Part shown: in pieces, positions 24,722 through 32,174 of the stretch
Layout of the letters: the number at the start of each line of letters is the position of its first letter
Numbering within the stretch: position 1 is the first letter of the stretch
Assembly: GCA_027858775.1 (NCBI GenBank)
Contig: JAQICA010000303.1
Span: forward strand, 1 to 64,000
Source of the DNA: Salinivirgaceae bacterium
GTDB taxonomy: Bacteria > Bacteroidota > Bacteroidia > Bacteroidales > Salinivirgaceae
Length of the DNA: 64,000 nt
Reading direction: 5' to 3'
Notes under the pieces: generated by a model
What the model saw: the letters and a program-made list of their open reading frames with translations, nothing else
Database searches by the model: none
What the model was told of the DNA's origin: nothing
Translations under genes and position numbers: made by a program

Positions 24722-25561
24722 TTATTCGTTTTCGTTATTCAGAAAAATGGGTTGTTTGGGCTGGGTGCTTTGCTTTTTAATAGCTTCGTTAATAATAAAT
24801 TCCATGGCTTGTTGCCCTTCGTCCATGCAATGAATGCTAAAGTTGTTCACGTACATATCGATGTGTTTTCGAATTACTTCATCATGCAAATCTCGTGCAT
24901 GTTTTTTTACAAAGTCGTAAGATGCCTTTGGGTTCTGAAAGGCAAATTTTATGCTGTCGCCGATTAGTTGTTCTACGGTTTGTTTTACGTCATCAGGCAA
25001 CGACCGACGAATAGCTATGCCACCTAAAGGTAATGGAAGGTTCATCTTTTGTTCCCAAAGTTGGCCTAAATCAGCTACTTTTTTTAAACCTTTTTTGTGA
25101 TAACTAAACCGCGTTTCGTGAATGATTAAGCCTGCATCTGCTTCGCCCGAAAGTACTGCTTCTTCGATGTCGGAAAACAGATAACTTTTTTTCTTGATGC
25201 TTTCGGGAAATAGAACATTGAGCAATAGATTTGCTGTTGTGTTCTCTCCCGGTATAGCTATACGGGCTTCATGCAGTTCGTTCGGGTAAATTTTATGTTT
25301 GCTAATAATTAGTGGTCCATTTCCGAAGCCAATGGCAGCGCCTGAGCGCAGCATTTGGTAGTGCGCTGTTAATTTTGAAAACGCAAAAAAACTAATTTTT
25401 GTAATGTCGTTCACCTGATCTGCCGCCATGACGTTCAGTTCTTCAATATCGGCCATTTGCAGGTCGAACGACAGGCCTCTCGTGTCGATGCGCTTGTGGA
25501 TAAGTGCATCGAACATAAATGTATCGTTGGGGCACGTCGAAATTGCAAGTGATAGCTTCAT
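24722..25561 (-). CDS. mqnD: 1,4-dihydroxy-6-naphthoate synthase (futalosine pathway)
   Basis: MqnD converts cyclic de-hypoxanthine futalosine to 1,4-dihydroxy-6-naphthoate in menaquinone synthesis. The 279-residue protein has the periplasmic-binding-protein-like fold used as an enzyme in this family, with ISTCPNDTFMFDALI at the N-terminus, DITKISFFAF, GNGPLIISK, AIPGENTTANLLL and DAGLIIHETRFSY. The start codon overlaps the mqnB stop (ATGA, 25558-25561), so the two are translationally coupled. Confidence 0.93.
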   Translation of the reverse strand: MKLSLAISTCPNDTFMFDALIHKRIDTRGLSFDLQMADIEELNVMAADQVNDITKISFFAFSKLTAHYQMLRSGAAIGFGNGPLIISKHKIYPNELHEARIAIPGENTTANLLLNVLFPESIKKKSYLFSDIEEAVLSGEADAGLIIHETRFSYHKKGLKKVADLGQLWEQKMNLPLPLGGIAIRRSLPDDVKQTVEQLIGDSIKFAFQNPKASYDFVKKHARDLHDEVIRKHIDMYVNNFSIHCMDEGQQAMEFIINEAIKKQSTQPKQPIFLNNENE

Positions 25562-26220
25562 TTATTTATAATTTTCTCTGTTACAAATTTAGCTAAAACC
25601 TCAATGGCCTCATCTAATTTCCAGTTATTTTTGTCGTTTTCTCCTACCATATTCGAAATAGTTCGAATTTGTAATGCAGGCAAATCCATTTTTTCGGCAA
25701 TGTAGAAAACGGCAGCGCCTTCCATGCTTTCTGTATCGGCATTAAAATGGTTGCGAAGTTTCTGAATTTTTAGCTGGTCATCGGTAATGGTGTCTGACGT
25801 AATTCCTATGACTTCTGCAAGGTTTAGTCCCATGCTCCATGCCGGAGCCTGCGGAGTGAAAGTGTTATTCTCTGCCTCCGGAATGCCTGCTTCTTGCCAT
25901 GTGAGAATTTTATTGTTGCGTTCAACTATCTGATTTGCACTCGTATCGGTAATTACTTTGCAAATGCTTCCCAATTTGTGAATTGGGTTAAATGATCCGG
26001 CAACTCCTATGTTTATCAAATCTAACGGCTTGCCGTAAGTGTGGATGTAGTGTAAAAGATTTTTTATAGTGTTAAACTGCCCTACACCCGTAAACAATAG
26101 TGTAAAATCGGGTGTTACGTTATATAGAGATTGAACCAATTTGCTTTTATATTCGCCTGATTCGAAAGGAAATGCAAACTCTTTTTTTGTTGCGGCCACT
26201 AAAAGATGCTGGTTATTCAT
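25558..26220 (-). CDS. mqnB: Futalosine hydrolase
   Basis: MqnB releases hypoxanthine from futalosine. The 220-residue protein belongs to the purine-nucleoside-phosphorylase/MTA-nucleosidase fold: LLVAATKKEFAFP at the N-terminus, TGVGQFNTIKNL, LINIGVAGSF, the substrate-binding ESMEGAAVFYIAE and RTISNMVGENDKNNW. The coupling with mqnD identifies it as the menaquinone enzyme rather than a general nucleosidase. mqnA, mqnE and mqnC are not in the window. Confidence 0.92.
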   Translation of the reverse strand: MNNQHLLVAATKKEFAFPFESGEYKSKLVQSLYNVTPDFTLLFTGVGQFNTIKNLLHYIHTYGKPLDLINIGVAGSFNPIHKLGSICKVITDTSANQIVERNNKILTWQEAGIPEAENNTFTPQAPAWSMGLNLAEVIGITSDTITDDQLKIQKLRNHFNADTESMEGAAVFYIAEKMDLPALQIRTISNMVGENDKNNWKLDEAIEVLAKFVTEKIINK

Positions 26221-26306
26221 AGTTTATGCATTAATCATTACCATAAACATAAGATTTGTTTTACAGTTTGGTTCGCGCTTTGGGAGTTTTTTTAATAATT
26301 AAAATA

Positions 26307-26333
26307 TTGTTTCAATTCAAAATAGTACTTTTG
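26307..26333 (+). promoter_or_regulatory. Probable promoter of the PTPS gene
   Basis: TACTTTTG (26326-26333) matches the -7 consensus. A TTG at 26307-26309 lies 16 nt upstream, slightly closer than ideal. The ATG follows 13 nt later at 26347. Confidence 0.45.
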
Positions 26334-26346
26334 AAGCCCGAAAATT

Positions 26347-26763
26347 ATGGTACACATAACACGAAGAGAACGTTTTAATGCAGCCCATCGGTTGTTTCGC
26401 CCCGAATTGAACGATAGTGAAAATTACGAAGTGTTTGGTAAATGTTCAAATCCCAATTGGCACGGACACAATTACGAGTTGTTTGTTACTGCTAAGGGGA
26501 AGGTAAGCGATGAAACTGGTTTTGTACTCAATTTAAAATCGTTGAGTCACTTGGTACGAGAGGAAATTGTCGATAAGGTCGATCATAAAAACTTGAATAC
26601 GGAGGTCGATTTTTTGCAGGGCAAGCTTATCTCAACAGAAAATTTAGCCAAGGCATTCTGGAATCAGCTTGAAGCTGGAGTGAAGCTTTTGGGAGCTCAG
26701 TTATATTGCATAAAAATTACCGAAACTGAGAATAACTTTGTTGAGTATTACGGTGAGGAATAA
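26347..26763 (+). CDS. 6-pyruvoyl-tetrahydropterin synthase / QueD family protein
   Basis: This 138-residue protein has the family zinc ligands H14 (NAAHRL) and H39/H41 (HGH) and a cysteine C33. The spacing C-x5-HGH, in FGKCSNPNWHGHNYEL, matches the biopterin-type (PTPS-II) signature of animal enzymes, whereas QueD enzymes of queuosine synthesis have C-x3-HGH. The late VDHKNLNTEVDFL and ITETENNFVEYY segments hold the catalytic D-H pair and pterin-anchoring glutamate. GTP cyclohydrolase I, which makes the substrate, is encoded next. The sequence therefore favours a tetrahydrobiopterin-like pterin, though a QueD role cannot be excluded. Confidence 0.88.
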   Translation: MVHITRRERFNAAHRLFRPELNDSENYEVFGKCSNPNWHGHNYELFVTAKGKVSDETGFVLNLKSLSHLVREEIVDKVDHKNLNTEVDFLQGKLISTENLAKAFWNQLEAGVKLLGAQLYCIKITETENNFVEYYGEE

Positions 26764-26793
26764 TCTGCGAAGAGGAAACAAATGCGGATGTTA
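26764..26793. repeat. Possible remnant of the palindromic repeat family
   Basis: CTGCGAAGAGGAAACAAATG followed by CGGATGTTA resembles the 3' flank of the element at 32085 (TCGAAGTGGTAATAATGCAG then ATGTTA) with one gap. The 5' arm is absent. The match is short and may be chance. Confidence 0.3.
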
Positions 26794-26932
26794 CATAAAA
26801 CAGTGTGAAACAAATGATAAATTAATCTTAGATACTAAATATTACTGGTCAAGGCTCATCATTAAAGAGTTATATCTGTTGGTCGTGTAAAAATGGCAGG
26901 CGGGTTTGGCCACTGACAATAAATTTAAAGCA

Positions 26933-27565
26933 ATGAAGATAAAAGTAAACGGAACGCAGGTTGATGATGGTTATGCCCGCATTGATCAATTTAATGATGA
27001 AGCCACAAATGCATTGGCAAAAAACTATAAAGAAATCCTTGGGGCAATTGGAGAAGATCCCGAAAGAGAAGGATTGCAAGATACTCCGGTCAGAGTGGCA
27101 AAAGCCATGCAGTTCCTGACGCAAGGTTATCATCAGTCGGCTGATGAGATCTTAAGCTCGGCAAAGTTTAAAGAAGATTATCGGCACATGGTTATTGTGA
27201 AAGATATTGAACTGTATTCAATGTGCGAACATCACATGATCCCATTTTTTGGGAAAGCCCACGTGGCATATATCCCGAATGGATATATTACCGGGTTAAG
27301 TAAAATTGCACGAGTAGTGGATGTATTTGCGCGCCGCCTGCAAGTGCAGGAACGGCTCACAAACCAAATTCGCGACTCTATTCAGAATTCACTGGATCCA
27401 TTAGGTGTCGCTGTAGTGGTGGAGGCCAGACACATGTGTATGCAAATGCGAGGAATACAGAAACAAAATTCGGTAACAACTACTTCGGCTTTTACAGGAG
27501 CATTTCTTGAAAAAGAAGCAACCCGCGAGGAGTTTATACATTTGATTGGTTCAAAACTATCGTAA
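26933..27565 (+). CDS. folE: GTP cyclohydrolase I
   Basis: FolE converts GTP to 7,8-dihydroneopterin triphosphate, the first step of folate and biopterin synthesis. The 210-residue protein has the zinc ligands C98 and H101 ([20 protein letters not shown]) and C169 (RHMCMQMRG), plus [22 protein letters not shown]. The frame extends to a TTG at 26906, but ATG 26933 ([10 protein letters not shown]) is the better start. The PTPS gene upstream is 169 nt away, on the same strand. Confidence 0.95.
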   Translation: MKIKVNGTQVDDGYARIDQFNDEATNALAKNYKEILGAIGEDPEREGLQDTPVRVAKAMQFLTQGYHQSADEILSSAKFKEDYRHMVIVKDIELYSMCEHHMIPFFGKAHVAYIPNGYITGLSKIARVVDVFARRLQVQERLTNQIRDSIQNSLDPLGVAVVVEARHMCMQMRGIQKQNSVTTTSAFTGAFLEKEATREEFIHLIGSKLS

Positions 27566-27634
27566 ACCCGAATTGGGAGTATTAATGTAGTTTTTTTTGG
27601 TTTACACACGTTTGTTCATTTAATAAAAACTGTT

Positions 27635-28546
27635 ATGAATATTGTTGTTTTTGGAGGTACAGGTCTTATTGGTCGCGCCTTTTGCCGATATGCATTAATG
27701 AATAATCATGTTCCTATTATTGTGTCGCGCAACCCCGACCGATTTGATATACCGTATAAAAAGATAAGCTACACCGATGCCGGCAAGCCAGTTCTTCAGC
27801 GCATGTTGTCTGATGAATATGCAGTGGTAAATCTTACAGGTGCCGGTATAGCCAATAAACGATGGAGTAAGCAGCGTAAAAAAGTGCTTGAGCGCAGTCG
27901 TATTGAAATGCTCGAACGTATTGAGGTGTTTTTGCAACAAGCCCCGCAGGAACCCGAAGTGTTCGTTCAAGCATCGGCAATTGGGTTTTATGGCGATAAA
28001 GGTGACGTTAACGTGGATGAAGATAGTACGCAGGGTAACAATTATTTATCGTGGTTAACCGAAGAATGGGAGAGTGCCTTTAAGGAGATGTCGCTGGAAG
28101 ATACCAGGAAAGTTATCATTCGTACCGGAATAGTACTCACTAAAGACGGGGGAGTGTTGCCAAAAATGCTTACTGCTTATAATGCTTTTGTTGGCGGACC
28201 TTTGGGTGTAGGAAATCAATTTCTATCGTGGATCCATATCGAGGATGAGGTTAGGGCAATTATGCATTTAATTGAAGATTCCTATGCTCGTGGCGCTTTT
28301 AACCTTACGGCGCCAGTGCCAGTTACAATGAAGCATTTTGCTCAGACGTTGGGTGCCATACTCGATAAATCTTCTTTTTTTCGTGTTCCTGCCTTTTTAT
28401 TGAAATTACTTTTTGGCCAAATGGCTCAAGAAACCATGCTGACAGGCGCAAAGGTTCTTCCTAAAAGACTTATGGAGCACGAATTTGAATTTATTTTTAC
28501 CGATGTCGATCTGGCACTCAGGAATCTTTTACTCAAAAAGCAGTAA
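27635..28546 (+). CDS. TIGR01777-family epimerase (SDR fold, YfcH-like)
   Basis: This 303-residue protein has an N-terminal Rossmann motif (VVFGGTGLIGRAF), the VVNLTGAGIANKRWS and RIEMLERI segments typical of TIGR01777, the QASAIGFYGDKGD active-site region, RTGIVLTKDGGVLPKML and a C-terminal DUF1731 part (LLKLLFGQMAQETMLTGAKV LP). The family is widespread and its substrate is not established; some members are tied to cell division by older annotation only. It follows folE by 69 nt and could conceivably act on a related metabolite, but that is only position. Confidence 0.85.
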   Translation: MNIVVFGGTGLIGRAFCRYALMNNHVPIIVSRNPDRFDIPYKKISYTDAGKPVLQRMLSDEYAVVNLTGAGIANKRWSKQRKKVLERSRIEMLERIEVFLQQAPQEPEVFVQASAIGFYGDKGDVNVDEDSTQGNNYLSWLTEEWESAFKEMSLEDTRKVIIRTGIVLTKDGGVLPKMLTAYNAFVGGPLGVGNQFLSWIHIEDEVRAIMHLIEDSYARGAFNLTAPVPVTMKHFAQTLGAILDKSSFFRVPAFLLKLLFGQMAQETMLTGAKVLPKRLMEHEFEFIFTDVDLALRNLLLKKQ

Positions 28547-28808
28547 TTGGTTTTTATTCTATTATTTGGGCTTTGCTCACTTGATGGAGCAACCGGGATG
28601 GTTTTATGCAACCTGAAGTTTTCCGGTATGATCCAAAATAGTAGATCGGATATACCCTTATCTCACCCGCTTTAAGTAATGATTTTTTTTTGTAGCTGTT
28701 TTTATTTTCACTTAAATATTTGCATGCGTTTAAACAAAAAATCACGCGACTTGTTTATTGTTGAGGTGGGAATGATGAACAAATTTATTTAACTAATTTT
28801 AAGATAGC

Positions 28809-31199
28809 ATGCGTTTTTGTATAACACTTTTACTCAGTGTGTTTGCTGCCGGAGTATTTGCTCAAAGCGGACAACTTCAAGGTAGAGTTTTCGATCCGGT
28901 GAATAACGAACCTATTCCTTTTGCTAATATTATTGTTTCGGGAACAACTGTTGGTGCTATTTCCGATATCGATGGAACTTTTCGCTTTACGGGGCTTGAG
29001 CCCGGGTACATACGTTTGGAAGTTTCGTCTGTTGGATATGCCAAAACAGTTACAAAGCAAGTTTTGGTGACAAACGCACGTGAAGCCTACATTGAAATTG
29101 CGCTGGAGCCTGTTTCCGAGCAGTTGGAAACGGTTAATGTGGTTGCCGATCGGTTTCGGAGAAATGTAGAAAGTCCGCTCTCCATGCGTTCAATTGGAGT
29201 GGCCGAAATTGAGAAAAATCCAGGTGGTAATCGCGATATATCGAAGGTAATACAATCTTTCCCGGGCGTGGCCTCAACTCCGGCATTTCGTAACGATGTT
29301 ATTGTGCGCGGAGGAGGCGCAAATGAAAATACCTTTTATTTAGATGGTGTTGAAATTCCCAATCTTAACCACTTTGCTACGCAAGGTGCGTCGGGTGGGC
29401 CGGTCGGAATTATAAATGTCGATTTTGTGCGCGAAGTAGATTTTTACTCCGGAGCTTTCCCTGCCAACCGTGGCAATGCGTTAAGTTCGGTGCTAGACTT
29501 TCGTCAAGTGGATGGGAATAAAGAAAAAATGAAATTTCGTGCTACCGTTGGGGCTTCCGATTTGGCGCTTACTGCCGATGGCCCCATTGGCGATAAGGCC
29601 AGTGTTATATTCTCCGTTCGCCGGTCGTATCTCGAATTTTTATTTACCGTAATCGGTCTCCCATTTTTGCCCGCCTACAACGATGCGCAATTTAAAAGTC
29701 GCATAAAACTCGACGATAAAAATGAACTTACCTTTATTGGAATTGGCGCCATCGATCAGTTTGAATTAAATCTTGACGCAAATGAAACCGAAGATCAACG
29801 GTATATTTTGAATTACCTACCCGTAAATGAACAGTGGACATACACTGTTGGCGCTGTGTATAAACACTTTCGCGATAACGCCTATAGTACCTTTGTTGTG
29901 TCGCGAAACCATTTGAAGAATGTGGCCTATAAATATCAGAATAATGTGGAAGCGCCAGAAAATTTACTATTCGACCTGGAAAGTGATGAGATAGAAACCA
30001 AATTTCGCTACGAAGACAACATCCGAATGGATAACTATAAACTAAATTATGGCGTGGGAAGCGAGTATGCAGAATATAATAATAGAACGTATAGTCAGAT
30101 ATTTATAAATGGGCAACCCGTTGATTTGAATTATAATTCAAAACTCGATTTTTTTAACTATAATGCATTTGGACAGTTGAGCCGGAGTTTTTTGGGCAAG
30201 CGTCTTGATCTATCATTGGGACTACGGTTCGACGGTAGTTCTTACAGTAAAGATATGGCCAATCCGTTTGAGCAATTTTCACCACGCTTTTCTGCGAGTT
30301 ACGGACTTACCGAAAAATGGTTTGCAAATTTTAGTACCGGTCGTTATTATCAACGCCCTCCATATACAACTATGGGCTATCGCAATAATGCCAATGTACT
30401 GGTCAATAAAGAAAATGGGCTAAGCTTTATTGCTGCCAACCATATCGTAGCCGGGTTGGAATACCGCCCTACCGAAGAGAGCCGTGTTACATTAGAAGGA
30501 TTTTATAAACAATATGAAAATTATCCGTTTTCAGTTGCCGACTCGGTTGCCATATCAGGTAAAAGCGCCGATTTTGGTGTTTTTGGTGATGAGGAAGTAA
30601 CCAGTGATGCACGAGGTCGTGCCTATGGGTTAGAATTGCTGGTGCGCCATAATAATTTGTGGGGTATGAATTTAATCAGCTCATTGACGTTGGTACGAAG
30701 CGAATTTGAAGAAGCCGACGGTAGTTTTGTTCCTTCGGCCTGGGATAATAAATTTTTGTATAACCTTACGGCGACCCGAAAAATTGGTAAAAACTGGGAC
30801 GTGGGTTTTAAATGGCGATTTGTTGGCGGCGCACCTACCACTCCATACGATTTAGAAACATCGGCATTAGTATCCGCCTGGGATCGGCGCAATCAGCCGT
30901 ATCTCGATTATAATCGTTTCAATGCTGAAAGATTAGGGTCTTTTCACCAGTTAGATGTACGTGTCGATCGGCAATTTTATTTCGATAAATGGTCGTTGAT
31001 GTTGTATTTCGATGTGCAAAACCTATATAACTATAAAGCCGATGTGGCTGATAAATACGTGAATACCGATGAAAATGGTAATGTTCAGATCGAAAACCCA
31101 GAAGCTCCAGCCGATCAGCAGCGTTATGTGCTTCGTCGAATACCCAGCGATGGACAAGGAACCGTTTTGCCCACATTGGGTGTTATGATCGAATTTTAA
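28809..31199 (+). CDS. TonB-dependent receptor with carboxypeptidase-regulatory-like N-terminal domain
   Basis: This 796-residue outer-membrane receptor has a signal peptide (cut after AGVFAQS), a carboxypeptidase-regulatory-like domain (about 22-108, with DPVNNEPIPFANIIV), a plug domain (about 125-235, with NPGGNRDISKVIQSFPGV and DVIVRGGGANENTFYLDGVE) and a barrel ending in VLPTLGVMIEF. A terminal aromatic residue is usual for such barrels. There is no SusD partner, so it is not a classic glycan-uptake pair. A small secreted protein gene follows after 41 nt. Nothing in the sequence identifies the ligand; no riboswitch is visible upstream. Confidence 0.92.
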   Translation: MRFCITLLLSVFAAGVFAQSGQLQGRVFDPVNNEPIPFANIIVSGTTVGAISDIDGTFRFTGLEPGYIRLEVSSVGYAKTVTKQVLVTNAREAYIEIALEPVSEQLETVNVVADRFRRNVESPLSMRSIGVAEIEKNPGGNRDISKVIQSFPGVASTPAFRNDVIVRGGGANENTFYLDGVEIPNLNHFATQGASGGPVGIINVDFVREVDFYSGAFPANRGNALSSVLDFRQVDGNKEKMKFRATVGASDLALTADGPIGDKASVIFSVRRSYLEFLFTVIGLPFLPAYNDAQFKSRIKLDDKNELTFIGIGAIDQFELNLDANETEDQRYILNYLPVNEQWTYTVGAVYKHFRDNAYSTFVVSRNHLKNVAYKYQNNVEAPENLLFDLESDEIETKFRYEDNIRMDNYKLNYGVGSEYAEYNNRTYSQIFINGQPVDLNYNSKLDFFNYNAFGQLSRSFLGKRLDLSLGLRFDGSSYSKDMANPFEQFSPRFSASYGLTEKWFANFSTGRYYQRPPYTTMGYRNNANVLVNKENGLSFIAANHIVAGLEYRPTEESRVTLEGFYKQYENYPFSVADSVAISGKSADFGVFGDEEVTSDARGRAYGLELLVRHNNLWGMNLISSLTLVRSEFEEADGSFVPSAWDNKFLYNLTATRKIGKNWDVGFKWRFVGGAPTTPYDLETSALVSAWDRRNQPYLDYNRFNAERLGSFHQLDVRVDRQFYFDKWSLMLYFDVQNLYNYKADVADKYVNTDENGNVQIENPEAPADQQRYVLRRIPSDGQGTVLPTLGVMIEF

Positions 31200-31240
31200 G
31201 ATGAGGGCTTGTTAATGTAATAACTGTAAACCGCATACTT

Positions 31241-31960
31241 ATGAAAACAATAATTGCTCCTATATTATTAATTTTTGTCGCTACCTCACTTTTGGCTCAG
31301 TCAGAGCGAATTCAGCTGAATCTTAATGGAGAGGGCACATCGCTCCACATGATTTTCAACATTGGCGATGCGCATAATTATCCCAGCTTTGCGGTGTGGG
31401 CAGAAGAGGTTGATGGTACGTTTATTCAAACGCTTTTTGCCACGGAATCTGTGGCCACAGGTGTTTATCCGTTTAAGCCAGCAGGTAATTTAAGGTGGGT
31501 TAAAGGTCCGGGCGAAGCTGCCAGACCAGCAGCACTCCCATATTGGTTTCACAAGCGCGATGGTGCAAAAACTGCCGGAGCCGAGTTGCCGTCGCCCGGA
31601 AATAGTGTCCCCGATGCCTATACTGGTGCTACACCAAAGGCAAATGCGCATTTACAGCTTAGAGCTGACGAAAAATTGCCCGAGAAAGTACGCATTCTGG
31701 TAGAGGTGAATCAACCGTGGGATGTAAATAAATTCTGGACAAATGCCAAATATGATAATGATATCTATCTCACATCGTGCCAACCTGCATTGGTTTATGC
31801 TGTTACCGTAGATTTTAGTCAGCCAATGCATACGTATTACCTGAACCCAATTGGCCACAGCCACCCTTACGGCGCTGATGGATTATTGTACACCAACTTG
31901 AAAACGTTTACCACTGCTTTGGATATTTTTAGCGAAATTCGCCTGATATTGCCTGAATAG
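31241..31960 (+). CDS. Secreted protein, DUF2271-like, co-oriented with the TonB receptor
   Basis: This 239-residue protein has a clear signal peptide (MKTIIAPILLIFVATSLLAQ). The remainder looks like a beta-sandwich: IQLNLNGEGTSLHMIFNI, NYPSFAVWAEEVDGTFIQTL and a late VRILVEVNQPWDVNKFW segment. The layout (AVWAEE..GTFIQTL early, VEVNQPWD later, GHSHPYG near the C-terminus) is like DUF2271 periplasmic proteins, which often accompany iron- or flavin-linked membrane systems, but the assignment is tentative. The 41-nt spacing suggests an operon with the receptor, perhaps as a periplasmic binding or processing partner. Confidence 0.7.
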   Translation: MKTIIAPILLIFVATSLLAQSERIQLNLNGEGTSLHMIFNIGDAHNYPSFAVWAEEVDGTFIQTLFATESVATGVYPFKPAGNLRWVKGPGEAARPAALPYWFHKRDGAKTAGAELPSPGNSVPDAYTGATPKANAHLQLRADEKLPEKVRILVEVNQPWDVNKFWTNAKYDNDIYLTSCQPALVYAVTVDFSQPMHTYYLNPIGHSHPYGADGLLYTNLKTFTTALDIFSEIRLILPE

Positions 31961-32001
31961 TGCATCTAAGTAAAGCCTTGGAATTCCGGTGTCCAGCAAT
32001 A

Positions 32002-32052
32002 AAACTTCAAAAGTAAGCTATCTTCGTATAGCTTTCGCTTCCGTTGAAGTTT
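32002..32052. repeat. 51-nt palindromic repeat, divergent copy
   Basis: AAACTTCAA (32002-32010) pairs with TTGAAGTTT (32044-32052), and inside it AAGCTAT-CTTCGT-ATAGCTT forms a 7-bp stem. The length and nested-stem layout equal those of the elements at 16041 and 32085. Its left half (ACTTCAAAAGTAAGC) also resembles the left half of 32085 (ACTTTGAAAATCTAAGC). It is probably a third family member in tandem with the next. Confidence 0.5.
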
Positions 32053-32084
32053 CAGCGAACGCGGACTGTGGAGTGGGACTAATG

Positions 32085-32135
32085 CACTTTGAAAATCTAA
32101 GCATGCCGAGAATCTGGATTGCTGTTTTCGAAGTG
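32085..32135. repeat. 51-nt palindromic repeat, copy 2
   Basis: Outer arms CACTTTGAAAA (32085-32095) and TTTTCGAAGTG (32125-32135) form 11 bp with one wobble. The element aligns gap-free with 16041-16091; three arm positions changed on both sides, preserving pairing. Near-identical 15-nt sequences AGTGGGACTAATGCA (32072) and AGTGGTAATAATGCA (32132) flank it. Confidence 0.65.
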
Positions 32136-32174
32136 GTAATAATGCAGATGTTAGCGTTTTCTTAGGCGTACTGC

